Part shown: positions 47,577 through 57,579 of the stretch, in pieces | How positions within the stretch are numbered: the first letter of the stretch is position 1 | How the letters are laid out: each line of letters opens with the position of its first letter | Origin: Aggregicoccus sp. 17bor-14 | Lineage (GTDB): Bacteria; Myxococcota; Myxococcia; Myxococcales; Myxococcaceae | Reading direction: 5' to 3' | Assembly (NCBI RefSeq): GCF_009659535.1 | Contig: NZ_VJZZ01000020.1 | Location: 1 to 64,000, forward strand | DNA length: 64,000 nt | Translations under genes and position numbers: made by a program | The notes under the pieces: model-generated | The model's input: only the letters and a program-made list of their open reading frames with translations | What the model was told of the DNA's origin: nothing | Databases searched by the model: none

Positions 47577-48995
47577 CTAGAACTTCAGGTACACGTAGGG
47601 CCGCGTCTCCACCGAGCCCAGGTGGCGGATGCCCAGGCCCACGGCGACCAGCGCCACCGCGCGCAGCGGCACCGGCAGGCGCACGAAGGCCTCCGAGAGC
47701 CTCACGCGCCACAAGAGCGGGCTCGCGTGGCTCAGCGCCGCCACCGCGAGCATCCCCCACACCCAGGGCCCCACGTTGGCGAGCCCGCCCGTGCCCTGCA
47801 GCAGCTGCCGGTAGAAGTCGCCCGCGGCGGCGAGGCTCTGCGCGCGGAACACGACGCGCGTGAGCACCACGGCGCTGAAGGTGAGCAGCATGCCTGGCAC
47901 GGCCGCGAGCATCCCCTGCGCCTCGGGACGCTTCCCGCGCGCCCACCCGTACACGCGCACGAGGCACAGCAGGAGCCCGTGCACGCCGCCCCACACCGCG
48001 AAGCGCCAGTCCGAGCCGTGCCACAGCCCGCCCAGCGCCATCACCACCAGCAGGTTGAAGAGCACGCGCGGGCGGCTCACCCGGCTGCCGCCCATCGGGC
48101 GGTACAGGTAGTCGCGCAGCCAGCTGCTGAGGGTCATGTGCCAGCGGTTCCAGAACTCGAAGAGGTTCTTCGCGAGGTAGGGCCGGGCGAAGTTCTCCGG
48201 CAGCCGGAAGCCGAAGAGGGCCGCGGCCCCCAGCGCCATGTCCGAGTAGCCGCTGAAGTCGAAGTACAGCTCGAAGCTGTAGGCCACCGCCGCCACGAGG
48301 CACTCGGCGGAGGTGTAGCCGTGGGGGTTCGCGAAGACGCTGTCCACCAGCCCCGCCCCCAGCACGTCCGCCACCACGAGCTTCTTCACCAGCCCGAGCG
48401 TGATGCGGAACAGCGCCTGTGCGCCCTCGTCCGCGCTCAAGGTGGGCGTCTCCCGGAAGCGCTCGAGCAGGTCCCTCGCGCGCACGATGGGCCCGGCGAC
48501 GACGCGTGGGAAGAAGAGCAGGTAGAGCAGGTGCTCGGGGAAGGAGTGCCGCCCGCTCGCCTCGCCGCGGTACACGTCCACCACGTAGCTGATGGCCTGG
48601 AAGCAGAAGAAGGAGAGGCCCAGCGGCAAGAGCAGCCCCAGCGGCTCGGTGCGCACGCCCACGCCCAGGGGCGAGAGCAGCCGCACGGCCGTCTCGCGGA
48701 ACAGCTCGCCGTACTTGAAGGTGCAGAGCGCCGCGAGGTTCACGCCCACCGCGAGCACCATCAGCGCGCGCCGCAGCCCGGGGCGCTGCGTGGCGGACAT
48801 CGCGCGCACGCACAGGTGGTCCACCACGCAGCAGGGGACCAGCAGCAGCAGCGGCAGAGGCGTCCACACCGCGTAGAAGGCGAGGCTCGCGAGCAGCAGC
48901 ACGCCCAGGCGCGCCCAGCGCACCCGGTGCACCGCCCAGTACAGGGCGAAGCTCGCCCCGAGGAAGACGAGGAAGGGCAGGCTCTGCAGGCTCAC
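47577..48995 (-). CDS. MBOAT-family O-acyltransferase (AlgI-like)
   Basis: A 472-residue membrane-bound O-acyltransferase with about ten helices. Family blocks are LSFFCFQAISYVVDVYRGE, LLYLLFFPRVVAGPIVR, YSFELYFDFSGYSDMALG, LFEFWNRWHMTLSSWLRDYLYRPMGG and the catalytic His in MALGGLWHGSDWRFAVWGGVHG. The AlgI/DltB branch carries acyl groups across the membrane for O-acetylation of exported polymers. The GTG start at 48995 overlaps the stop of the upstream double-SGNH gene by 4 bp, so the two are coupled. Confidence 0.9.
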   Translation of the reverse strand: MSLQSLPFLVFLGASFALYWAVHRVRWARLGVLLLASLAFYAVWTPLPLLLLVPCCVVDHLCVRAMSATQRPGLRRALMVLAVGVNLAALCTFKYGELFRETAVRLLSPLGVGVRTEPLGLLLPLGLSFFCFQAISYVVDVYRGEASGRHSFPEHLLYLLFFPRVVAGPIVRARDLLERFRETPTLSADEGAQALFRITLGLVKKLVVADVLGAGLVDSVFANPHGYTSAECLVAAVAYSFELYFDFSGYSDMALGAAALFGFRLPENFARPYLAKNLFEFWNRWHMTLSSWLRDYLYRPMGGSRVSRPRVLFNLLVVMALGGLWHGSDWRFAVWGGVHGLLLCLVRVYGWARGKRPEAQGMLAAVPGMLLTFSAVVLTRVVFRAQSLAAAGDFYRQLLQGTGGLANVGPWVWGMLAVAALSHASPLLWRVRLSEAFVRLPVPLRAVALVAVGLGIRHLGSVETRPYVYLKF

Positions 48996-51745
48996 GGCTT
49001 CTGTCCCTCCGCCACGGCGCGCGGCTGGGCGGGCGAGGTGCCCGCGTGCGCATACGCGGCGAGCACGTCCGCGAGGAAGAGGTCCGCGAGCCGCTCGTAG
49101 CCCACGGGGGTGAGGTGCACGCCGTCCGGCAGCCCCAGCGCGGGCTCGGCGCGCTGCCAGCGCACCATGCTCAGCTCGCCGCCCATCGCCGCGCGCGCGC
49201 TCCAGTACGCGCAGCCCTGCGCCCTCGCCACCTCGGGCAGCACCTGCAGCACGGTGGCGAGGCTGGGCGCCTCTCCGCCGCCCTCCGCGAGCCGGTCCGT
49301 GGGGCCGATGAGCAGGCACTCCGCCCCCGTGGCCTCGCGCAACTGCGCGATGAGCTTCCCGTACTCGGTGCGGTAGCGCTCGGCATCCAGCGCCGGCGCG
49401 CTCGCCTCGTTGGTGCCGTACCAGAGCACCAGCAGGCCGGGGTGGCGCGCCTTGAGCTGCTGCGCGAGCGACCCGGGCTCGAAGGAGGCGAGCGTCGCGG
49501 CCGTGGCGCTGGGCAGCCCCAGCGCGTCGTAGACGAGGCCCGGGCGCTCCAGCTCCAGCGCCGCGCCCAGCACGGTGAGGGGCGCGGGGCCGGGGTTGCG
49601 CAGCTCGAGCGTGTGCGCCGCGCCCTGCACCGGCAGCTGGGTGATGCGCAGGCCGGGCGCCGCCGGCGCGGGCCCTGCGGACAGGGGCACCCGCTCGCCG
49701 TCCACCAGCAGCTCCGGCACGCTGCCGCCCGCCGCCGCCACCCAGGAGAGCTGCAGGGTCGCCGGCACGGCGGGGGCCCCGGCCTCATCGGCGCACCCCT
49801 CGCAGAAGGCGATGCGCAGGGTGGCCTCGGGAGCGCCCACCGCGCGCGTGCCGGTGAGGCCCCACACGCGGCTCGTCTGGGGGTCTGCCGCGGGCGTGGC
49901 CAGCGCATCCTCCACCGTCCAGCCCTCGGAGAGCGCGCGCGTGACCTTCGCGCGCTCGAGGCGCGGCGAGCTCTTGCCCGCGGCGATGAAGCCGCGGCCG
50001 CGCTCGCCGAAGCGCGCGGTGAGCACCTCGCGCAGGTGGTCGCTGAAATAGTGGGCCGCGGTGTGGCTCGCGCCCAGCTGCGCGATGGCGAGGCGCTCGG
50101 GGGCCCCGGCCTCGCGCGCGCGCCAGGCGGCGAAGGTGCGCGCGAGCGCCTCGGGGAAGTGCAGCCCCGCGGGGTCCGGCACCGCCGCTGCCACGGCCGC
50201 ATCGGGCGGGCGGCTGCGGGCGAAGGCGCGCGCGAGCGCGAAGTCCAGCAGGTGGCCCATCAGGTCCGAGCCGCGGGCGCGCGGGTGCACCAGGTCCTCG
50301 TGCAGCACCCCGGCCGCGAGCCAGCGCTCCGCCGCGCCCTCGCCGCCCATCGCCGCCTGCGCGTCCCAGAAGGCGCAGCCGCGCGCCTGCGCCACCTCGC
50401 GCAGGATGCGCGCCACCGGGGCCGTGCCCTTGCGCGCCACCAGCTCGCCGCCCAGCGTGCGCACCGCCGCATCCAGCGGCCCCACCACGAGGCAGGCCGC
50501 CTCCGGCACCTGCTCGCGCACGCGCAGGGCGAGCGCGTCCGCGTCGCGGCGCACCTCCACCTCGCTCGTCCACCCGCGCGAGAGCCGGAAGGCCTCGTTG
50601 CCCCCCAGCATCAGCACCACGAGGGACGGGTGGCGGCGGCGCAGCTCCGCGCGGAACACGGGGGCCTGCGCGCGCAGGAACACGCGCGCGTCCGCGCCGG
50701 CCAGCCCCACCGTGTCGTAGACCACGCCGGGCCCGCCGCGCTCGAGGCTCACCCCGTGCAGCTCCACCTTTCCCTGCGTGCGCAGCAGCAGCTCGCGCGC
50801 GCCGGCCGGAAGGCTCAGGCGCGCGAACGCGGGCTGCGCGCGCTCGAAGCGCGTCTGCACCCGCTGCAGCACCCGCCCGTCCACCGACACCTGCACGCTG
50901 CCGCCACCCGGCTGCGCGAGGAAGAAGAGCTCGGCCACGCGCGCGCCCGCGGCGTCGAAGCGCGCCGTCTCGCTCGCGCCCGCGGCCGTGGAGAAGGTGA
51001 CGCCCAGCAGCCCCGCCTGGCCCGGCGGCACCTCCAGGTCCGTGAGGCGCGTCACCTGGAAGCCCGCGCTCGCCGTGCCCGCGCGCACGCCGCGCCCGCT
51101 CTTCTGCGGCCGGTCGATGAAGAGCAGCCCCGCGCCGCCCGAGCCGTGGCGCTCCTGCAGCCGCGCGCGCAAGAGGTCCGTGATGTGGTCCGAGGCCACG
51201 AGCGAGTCGCCCAGGTGCACCACCCGCACGGGCGCCTGCGCGCCCCCCGTGTCCAGCGCGCGCAGGGCCGCGAAGAAGGGCGCGAGCGCCTCCTCCTCGC
51301 ACGAGCCCGCCGTGGCCCCCGCCCGCCGGCAGCCCGGCTCCAGCTCCACGTGCGCGGCGCCCAGCTGCGCGCGCAGCGCCTCGAGCGCCGCCGCCTTCGC
51401 GCGCGTGGCCTCACCCAGGCCCTGCTCCGCGTCGCCCGCGAGCGCGTGCAGCTGCCTCGCGTCCAGCGGAGGTGGGGCGGGGGCGGCTCCGGTGAGCGCG
51501 GCCTCGGCGAGCGCGGGCTCGGCCTCCTCGCTCGGCTCCGCGTCCAGGGGCTGCGCGGGCGGCGGCGGGCGGTCCGCGCCCCGGCGCGCCGGCCGCAGCA
51601 GCGCGAGCAGCCCGGGGGCGAGCGGCCCGCGCGCGAGCTGCGGCAGGGGGCGGAGGGCGTCGGGGAGCGGCGCCAGGCTCAGCCCCAGCGCGAGCGCCGC
51701 GGTGAGGGCCAGGGTGGCGCCGGTGGGGAGGCGGGGCGAGGACAA
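48992..51745 (-). CDS. Tandem double-SGNH-domain protein, partner of the MBOAT
   Basis: A 917-residue protein with an N-terminal membrane helix and two SGNH hydrolase modules. Module 1 (about 170-520): VVHLGDSLVASDHITD, LMLGGNEAF, HEDLVHPRARG. Module 2 (about 555-900): AIAQLGASHTAAHYFSD, VLWYGTNEAS, PDGVHLTPVGY. Module 2 keeps the nucleophile Ser but has GAS for GDS. Each module also carries a jelly-roll-like insert. Such proteins transfer or remove O-acetyl groups on exopolysaccharides with an MBOAT. The start appears to be TTG at 51745, with no clear ribosome site; it could lie slightly downstream. Followed by the MBOAT gene through a GTGA overlap. Confidence 0.85.
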   Translation of the reverse strand: MSSPRLPTGATLALTAALALGLSLAPLPDALRPLPQLARGPLAPGLLALLRPARRGADRPPPPAQPLDAEPSEEAEPALAEAALTGAAPAPPPLDARQLHALAGDAEQGLGEATRAKAAALEALRAQLGAAHVELEPGCRRAGATAGSCEEEALAPFFAALRALDTGGAQAPVRVVHLGDSLVASDHITDLLRARLQERHGSGGAGLLFIDRPQKSGRGVRAGTASAGFQVTRLTDLEVPPGQAGLLGVTFSTAAGASETARFDAAGARVAELFFLAQPGGGSVQVSVDGRVLQRVQTRFERAQPAFARLSLPAGARELLLRTQGKVELHGVSLERGGPGVVYDTVGLAGADARVFLRAQAPVFRAELRRRHPSLVVLMLGGNEAFRLSRGWTSEVEVRRDADALALRVREQVPEAACLVVGPLDAAVRTLGGELVARKGTAPVARILREVAQARGCAFWDAQAAMGGEGAAERWLAAGVLHEDLVHPRARGSDLMGHLLDFALARAFARSRPPDAAVAAAVPDPAGLHFPEALARTFAAWRAREAGAPERLAIAQLGASHTAAHYFSDHLREVLTARFGERGRGFIAAGKSSPRLERAKVTRALSEGWTVEDALATPAADPQTSRVWGLTGTRAVGAPEATLRIAFCEGCADEAGAPAVPATLQLSWVAAAGGSVPELLVDGERVPLSAGPAPAAPGLRITQLPVQGAAHTLELRNPGPAPLTVLGAALELERPGLVYDALGLPSATAATLASFEPGSLAQQLKARHPGLLVLWYGTNEASAPALDAERYRTEYGKLIAQLREATGAECLLIGPTDRLAEGGGEAPSLATVLQVLPEVARAQGCAYWSARAAMGGELSMVRWQRAEPALGLPDGVHLTPVGYERLADLFLADVLAAYAHAGTSPAQPRAVAEGQKP

Positions 51746-51879
51746 GCGGCCGCGCAGCCTAGCACCCGCACCTTCCCGGGCTCCTTTTCTGCCCGGCTCC
51801 CGCCCGGAGGGCAGGCAGGGAGGGAGGCCGCGCGGGCGTTGACGCGGCCCGGGGAGGCCAGTCTAGAAGCCCCCTCACC

Positions 51880-52950
51880 ATGGCCCTCTACCCCGTCATC
51901 ATGGCCGGCGGCTCCGGCACGCGCTTCTGGCCCCTCTCGCGCAAGGCGCGCCCCAAGCAGTTCCTCCCCCTCGCCAGCAAGGCGCCGCTCATCGCGGACA
52001 CCGTGGGCCGCCTCAAGGGGCTCGCCTCGGTGAAGGACACCTTCGTGGTGTGCGGCCCGCCGCACGCCAAGGCCGCGAGCAAGCTGGTGAAGGGCCTGCC
52101 GAAGCAGAACCTGCTGGTGGAGCCGGTGGCGCGCAACACGGCGCCCGCCATCGCGCTCGCCGCGCTGCACGTGGCGGCGCGCGACCCGCGCGGCATCCTG
52201 GTGGTGCTGCCCTCGGACCACCACGTCGCCGACCCCGCCGCCTTCCGCGCGACGCTGCAGGAGGCCGCGCACGTGGCGCAGGACGGGCACCTCGTCACGC
52301 TGGGCATCCAGCCGCACCACCCGGAGACGGGCTACGGCTACATCCAGGTGGGCGAGCCGCTCGCGCCGGGCGGCGCGGGCAAGCGCGTGCGCGCCTTCCG
52401 CGAGAAGCCGGACCTGGCCACCGCGCAGGGCTACCTCCAGAGCGGCGACTACCTGTGGAACGGCGGCATCTTCGTCTTCCGCGCGGACGCCATCCTGCAG
52501 GCGCTCGGCGAGCACATGCCCGAGATGAAGAAGGGCCTGGAGGCGCTGCGCAAGAGCGTGGGCAAGCGCACCTACGCGGGCGTGCTGAAGAAGGTGTTCC
52601 CGAAGCTGCCCAGCCAGTCCATCGACTACGGGGTGATGGAGAAGGCCTCGAACATCGCGGTGCTGCCGGGTGACTTCGGCTGGTCGGACGTGGGCTCCTT
52701 CGCCGCCATCCCCGAGGTGCGCCCCGCGGACGCGAGCGGCAACGTGGTGAGCGGCGAGGGCGCGGTGCTGGTGGACTGCAAGGGCTGCGTGGTGCTCGCC
52801 GAGAAGCGCCCCCTCGCGGTGGTGGGCCTCACCGACACGGTGGTGGTGGACTCGGGCGACGCGGTGCTCGTGGTCCCGCGCAACCGCAGCCAGGACGTGC
52901 GCCAGGTCGTCGAGGCGCTCAAGGCGCGCAAGCTGGACAAGTACCTGTAG
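51880..52950 (+). CDS. manC: Mannose-1-phosphate guanylyltransferase
   Basis: A 356-residue nucleotidyltransferase that makes GDP-mannose from mannose-1-phosphate and GTP. The N-terminal signature is IMAGGSGTRFWPLSRKARPKQF (about 7-28); then PVARNTAPAIALAALHV, LVVLPSDHHVAD, HHPETGYGYIQVGE, AFREKPD, YLWNGGIFVFRADA and GDFGWSDVGSFAA. It lacks the C-terminal isomerase domain of bifunctional enzymes. The adjoining MBOAT/SGNH pair on the other strand suggests it feeds a surface polysaccharide. ATG at 51880 at the conserved N-terminus. Confidence 0.93.
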   Translation: MALYPVIMAGGSGTRFWPLSRKARPKQFLPLASKAPLIADTVGRLKGLASVKDTFVVCGPPHAKAASKLVKGLPKQNLLVEPVARNTAPAIALAALHVAARDPRGILVVLPSDHHVADPAAFRATLQEAAHVAQDGHLVTLGIQPHHPETGYGYIQVGEPLAPGGAGKRVRAFREKPDLATAQGYLQSGDYLWNGGIFVFRADAILQALGEHMPEMKKGLEALRKSVGKRTYAGVLKKVFPKLPSQSIDYGVMEKASNIAVLPGDFGWSDVGSFAAIPEVRPADASGNVVSGEGAVLVDCKGCVVLAEKRPLAVVGLTDTVVVDSGDAVLVVPRNRSQDVRQVVEALKARKLDKYL

Positions 52951-52996
52951 AGGAGCGGCGTGAGGGAAGAAGGTCCCCCACCCCGTCTCCCGCGAC

Positions 52997-55900
52997 TCAG
53001 CTGTGCTCCGGCGCCGCCGGAGCCGCCGCCGGCACGGCCCCTGCCGCCGGCGCGCCCGTGTGCCCGCCGCCGCGCCCGCCCATCAGGCGCCGCACGACGA
53101 CGAAGAACAGGGGCACGAAGAAGATGCCGAGCAGGGTGCCCACCACCATGCCGCCGAGCACGCCGGTGCCGATGGCGCGCTGGGCGCCGGAGCCCGCGCC
53201 GGTGGCGATGGCGAGCGGCACCACGCCGAAGCCGAAGGCCAGCGAGGTCATCAGGATGGGGCGCAGGCGCGCGCCCACCGCGTGCAGCGTGGCCTCCATG
53301 AGGCCCATGCCCTGCTCGAGGTTCTCCTTCGCGAACGCGACGATGAGGATGGCGTTCTTGCTGGAGAGGCCCACGGTGGTGAGCATGGCCACCTGGAAGT
53401 ACACGTCGCGCTCCATGCCGCGCAGCAGCGTGGCGAGCACCGTGCCGAGGATGCCCAGCGGCGCCACCATCAGCACGGCGAGCGGGATGCCCCAGCTCTC
53501 GTACATGGCGGCGAGGCACAGCAGCACCAGCATCAGCGAGAGCGAGTAGAGCAGGGGCGTCTGGGCGCCCGCCGCGCGCTCCTGGTAGGACTGGCCCGTC
53601 CACTCCAGGCTGATGCCGCGCGGCAGCGTGGAGACGATGCGCTCCACCTCCGCCATCGCGTCACCCGAGCTCACCCCGGGCGCCGCCTCGCCGGTGATCT
53701 CCATGGCGGACACGCCATTGAAGCGCTCGAGGCGCGGGCTGCCGTAGCTCCAGCGCGTGGAGGCGAAGGAGGACACCGGCACCATCGCGCCCTGCGCGTT
53801 GCGCACGCTCCAGCGGTTGAAGTCCTCGGGCACCATGCGGAAGGGGGCGTCCGCCTGGATGAACACGCGCTTCACGCGCCCGCGGTCGATGAAGTCGTCG
53901 ATGTACACGCCGCCCCACGCGATGGAGAGCGTGGAGTTGATGTCCGCGGTCTGCAGCCCCAGCGCGCCCGCCTTGGCCACGTCCACGTCCACGCGGAACT
54001 GCGGCGTGTCGTTCTGGCCGTTGGGGCGCACGTTCGCGAGCAGCTTGCTCTGCGCCGCGGCGCCCAGGAACTGGTTGCGCGCGGCCGTGAGCGCCTCGTG
54101 CCCCGCGCCGAAGTTGTCCTTCAGGTAGAAGTCGAAGCCGGCCGCGTTGCCCAGCTCGGGCACCGCCGGAGGCGGGAAGGCGAAGGCGAGCGCGTCCTTG
54201 ATCTGGCTCAGCGCCATCATCGCGCGCATGGCCACCGCGTTCACCTTCAGCTCGGGCGTGGTGCGCTCCTCCCAGGGCTTCAGGTTGATGAAGGCGATGC
54301 CGTTGTTCTGCCCGCTGCCACCGAAGCTGAAGCCCTGCACGGTGAACAGCGCCTGCACCGCGTCCTTCTCTTCCTGCAGGAAGTGCTGCTCCACGCGCTT
54401 GAGCACGTTGAGCGTGCGCTCCTGGGTGGCGCCCACGGGCGTCTGCACCATGGCGAACATGAAGCCCTGGTCCTCCTGGGGGAGGAAGGAGCTGGGCAGC
54501 CGGAAGAAGAGCACGCCCATCAGCACCACCATCGCGGCGAACACCAGCATGAAGCGCGCGCGCCGCGCGAGGATGCCCTTCACCGCGCCCTGGTAGCGCG
54601 CGTTGCCCCGGTCGAAGGTGCGGTTGAACCAGCCGAAGAAGCCCTTCTCCTTGATGTGGTGCCCCTTGGGCACGGGCTTGAGCAGCGTCGCGCACAGCGC
54701 CGGGGTGAGGATGATCGCCACCAGCACCGAGAGCGCCATCGAGGTCACGATGGTCACCGAGAACTGCCGGTAGATGACGCCCGTGCTGCCCGCGAGGAAG
54801 GCCATGGGCACGAACACCGCCGAGAGCACCACGCCGATGCCCACCAGCGCGCCGGTGATCTGGCTCATGCTCTTGCGCGTGGCCTCCACCGGTGAGAGCC
54901 CCTCCTCGCTCATCACGCGCTCCACGTTCTCCACCACCACGATGGCGTCGTCCACGAGCAGGCCGATCGCGAGCACCATCGCGAACATGGTGAGCATGTT
55001 CGCGGAGTACCCGAGCGCGCTGAGCACCCCCACCGTGCCCAGCAGCACCACCGGCACCGCGATGGTGGGGATGAGGGTGGCGCGGAAGTTCTGCAGGAAG
55101 AGGAACATCACCAGGAACACCAGGACGATCGCCTCGAGCAGCGTCTCCACCACGCCCTTGATCGCCACCCGCACGAAGGGCGTGGTGTCGAAGGGCACCA
55201 CCGCCTTGAGCCCCTTGGGGAAGCTGGGCTGCAGCTCCTTGAGCGCCCGCTCCACGCCCTGCGCCGTGGTGAGCGCGTTGGCGCCGGTGGCCAGGTTCAC
55301 CGCGATGCCCGTGGCGGGCTTGCCGTTGTAGCGGCTGACGAAGCTGTAGTCCTCGCTGCCCAGCTCCACGCGCGCGACCTCCCCCAGCCGCAGCGCGGAG
55401 CCGTCCGGGTTGGTGCGCACCACGATGTTGCGGAACTGCTCCGGGGTCTGCAGGCGGTCCTGCGCGGTGATGGTCGCGTTGAGCTGCTGGCCCGGCACCG
55501 CGGGCGTGCCGCCCAGCTGCCCCACCACCACCTGCTGGTTCTGCGCGCGCAAGGCCGCCGCCACGTCCGTGGGCGAGAGCCGGTAGGTGTCCAGCTTGTT
55601 CGGGTCCAGCCAGATGCGCATCGCGTACTTCGCGCCGAACACCTGCGTGGTGCCCACGCCCGGCACGCGGGAGATGGGCTCCACCAGGTTCACCGAGACG
55701 TAGTCCTGGATGTCGTCACCCTTCATGCTCCCGTCCTCGGAGTAGAAGCCGATGACCATCAGGAAGCCCGAGGCCGCCTTGCTCACGCTGATGCCCTGCT
55801 GCTGCACCACCTGCGGCAGCAGCGGCGTCGCCAGCTGCAGCTTGTTCTGCACCTGCACCTGCGCGATGTCCGGGTCGGTGCCGTTCTGGAAGGTGAGGGT

Positions 55901-56170
55901 CACGGACGAGGCGCCGTTGCCCTCGCTGGTGGCGGACATGTAGAGCAGCCCGTCCAGCCCCTTCATGTTCTGCTCGATGATCTGCGTCACCGAGTCCTCG
56001 ACGGCCTTCGCCGAGGCGCCGGGGTAGAACGCGCTGACGCTCACCGTGGGCGGCGCGATCTGCGGGTATTGGGAGATGGCCAGCCGCGTGATGGAGAGCC
56101 CGCCCGCGAGCATCGTGATGATGGCGAGCACCCACGCGAAGATGGGTCGGTCGATGAAGAATCGAGACAT
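52997..56170 (-). CDS. RND-family multidrug efflux permease (AcrB/MexB-like, HAE1)
   Basis: A 1057-residue inner-membrane proton antiporter. The N-terminus [23 protein letters not shown] is typical; the proton-relay Asp pair is in [19 protein letters not shown] (about 405-425); two large periplasmic loops follow helices 1 and 7; [30 protein letters not shown] is the C-terminal signature. It pumps drugs or lipids through a tripartite complex. The adaptor gene ends 12 bp upstream. No TolC-like channel gene is nearby, so one from elsewhere must be used. Confidence 0.95.
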   Translation of the reverse strand: MSRFFIDRPIFAWVLAIITMLAGGLSITRLAISQYPQIAPPTVSVSAFYPGASAKAVEDSVTQIIEQNMKGLDGLLYMSATSEGNGASSVTLTFQNGTDPDIAQVQVQNKLQLATPLLPQVVQQQGISVSKAASGFLMVIGFYSEDGSMKGDDIQDYVSVNLVEPISRVPGVGTTQVFGAKYAMRIWLDPNKLDTYRLSPTDVAAALRAQNQQVVVGQLGGTPAVPGQQLNATITAQDRLQTPEQFRNIVVRTNPDGSALRLGEVARVELGSEDYSFVSRYNGKPATGIAVNLATGANALTTAQGVERALKELQPSFPKGLKAVVPFDTTPFVRVAIKGVVETLLEAIVLVFLVMFLFLQNFRATLIPTIAVPVVLLGTVGVLSALGYSANMLTMFAMVLAIGLLVDDAIVVVENVERVMSEEGLSPVEATRKSMSQITGALVGIGVVLSAVFVPMAFLAGSTGVIYRQFSVTIVTSMALSVLVAIILTPALCATLLKPVPKGHHIKEKGFFGWFNRTFDRGNARYQGAVKGILARRARFMLVFAAMVVLMGVLFFRLPSSFLPQEDQGFMFAMVQTPVGATQERTLNVLKRVEQHFLQEEKDAVQALFTVQGFSFGGSGQNNGIAFINLKPWEERTTPELKVNAVAMRAMMALSQIKDALAFAFPPPAVPELGNAAGFDFYLKDNFGAGHEALTAARNQFLGAAAQSKLLANVRPNGQNDTPQFRVDVDVAKAGALGLQTADINSTLSIAWGGVYIDDFIDRGRVKRVFIQADAPFRMVPEDFNRWSVRNAQGAMVPVSSFASTRWSYGSPRLERFNGVSAMEITGEAAPGVSSGDAMAEVERIVSTLPRGISLEWTGQSYQERAAGAQTPLLYSLSLMLVLLCLAAMYESWGIPLAVLMVAPLGILGTVLATLLRGMERDVYFQVAMLTTVGLSSKNAILIVAFAKENLEQGMGLMEATLHAVGARLRPILMTSLAFGFGVVPLAIATGAGSGAQRAIGTGVLGGMVVGTLLGIFFVPLFFVVVRRLMGGRGGGHTGAPAAGAVPAAAPAAPEHS

Positions 56171-56182
56171 GGTCGGCTCCGC

Positions 56183-57505
56183 TCACTTCCCGGTGGGTGC
56201 AGCGGCGGGGGCGCCGCCGCCAGTGCCTGCGTCCGGCCCGGCGCCGCGGCCCGCTGCAGCAGCGCCGCGGCCTGCGCCAGGGCCTGCTGCAGGACCGGCA
56301 GGGGGGCCTCCCTGCGCCTCGGCCGGGGCGCTCGCGGCCTCGGTGGCCTGCACCGGCATCCCCGGCTGCACCTTCTGCAGCCCCTCCACGATCACGCGGT
56401 CCCCGTCCACGAGCCCGCTGTCCACCAGCCACTTGTCGCCCACGGTGCGGCTGGCCTTCACCACGCGCGGCTCCACCTTGCCCTCCTTGTTCACCACGAG
56501 CGCGGTGGCGTCCCCCTTGGGGTCGCGCGCCACGCCCTGCTGCGGCACCAGCAGCCCCTGCTCGCGCACGCCGTTGCCCACCAGCGCGCGCACGTACATG
56601 CCGGGCAGCAGCACGTTGTCCGGGTTGGGCACCTGCACGCGCAGCGAGTAGCTGCCGGTGCCCGGGTCCACCGTCACGTCCGAGAAGGCGAGCTTGCCCT
56701 GGTGCGAGTAGCGGCTGCCGTCCTCGAGCAGGACGGTCACCGGGGCGCTGTCCGCGCGCTCCAGCGTGCCGGCGGCCACCGCCTTGCGCAGCTCCAGCAG
56801 CTCGGCGCTGGACTGGGTGAGGTCCACGTAGATGGGGTCCAGCTGCTGCACCGTGGCGAGCGCCTGCGGCTGGTTCGCCGTCACCAGCGCCCCCTGCGTC
56901 ACCGAGCTCTTGCCGATGCGCCCGGAGATGGGCGAGACGATGCGCGCGTAGCTCAGCGTCACCGCCGTGCGCTGCACCGCCGCCTGCGCCGCCTTCACGT
57001 CCGCCTGCGCCTGGCGGAACGTCGCCTCCGCGCGCTCGTGCTCCGCGGTGCTGATGGAGCCCATGCGCGCGAGCTCGCCCGCGCGCTTCGCGTTGAGCTC
57101 CTGCTGCGTGAGCGTGGCCTGCGCGCGCTCGAGCTGCGCCTGCGCGCTCGCGTGCTCCGCGCGGTAGGTGGAGTCGTCCAGCTGGTAGAGCGGCTGGCCC
57201 GCCTTCACCACCCCGCCCTCGGTGAAGAGGCGCTTCTCCACGATGCCGTTCACCTGGGGCCGCACCTCCGCCACCAGGAAGGGGTTGGTGCGCCCGGGCA
57301 GCTCGCGCGTGAGCATCACGGGGCCGGCGTGCAGCGTCACTACCGTGACGGCCGGGGGCGGCATGCCCTGGGGCGGACCGCCGCCGCCGCCGCCGGGGCC
57401 TCCCTCACCGCCGCCACCGCCACCACCGTGACAGCCGAGCGCGAGGGCGAGGCCCACCAGCAAGCCGGAGAGCGCGGGCCGGGAAGAGGGCGGGAGCGAC
57501 GACAT
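56183..57505 (-). CDS. RND efflux membrane-fusion adaptor lipoprotein
   Basis: A 440-residue adaptor. Lipobox ALALGC (Cys about 25), then a Gly-rich linker, the first barrel-sandwich half VAEVRPQVNGIVEKRLFTEGGVVKAGQPLYQLD, an alpha-helical hairpin (AQLERAQATLTQQEL... to VKAAQAAVQRTAV), second half YARIVSPISGRIGKSSVTQGALV, then beta-barrel and membrane-proximal domains. The Pro/Ala/Gly-rich tail of about 45 residues is longer than usual. It links the AcrB-like pump to an outer-membrane channel. The ATG at 57505 has GAGG six bases upstream. Confidence 0.93.
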   Translation of the reverse strand: MSSLPPSSRPALSGLLVGLALALGCHGGGGGGGEGGPGGGGGGPPQGMPPPAVTVVTLHAGPVMLTRELPGRTNPFLVAEVRPQVNGIVEKRLFTEGGVVKAGQPLYQLDDSTYRAEHASAQAQLERAQATLTQQELNAKRAGELARMGSISTAEHERAEATFRQAQADVKAAQAAVQRTAVTLSYARIVSPISGRIGKSSVTQGALVTANQPQALATVQQLDPIYVDLTQSSAELLELRKAVAAGTLERADSAPVTVLLEDGSRYSHQGKLAFSDVTVDPGTGSYSLRVQVPNPDNVLLPGMYVRALVGNGVREQGLLVPQQGVARDPKGDATALVVNKEGKVEPRVVKASRTVGDKWLVDSGLVDGDRVIVEGLQKVQPGMPVQATEAASAPAEAQGGPPAGPAAGPGAGRGAAAAGRGAGPDAGTGGGAPAAAPTGK

Positions 57506-57579
57506 GGGGGACCTCGGGAGGCTTGGGGACGTGAGGAAGGGCGCGTGCGCAGAGGGTCGCGGCGTGCGCGGGGCATGAT

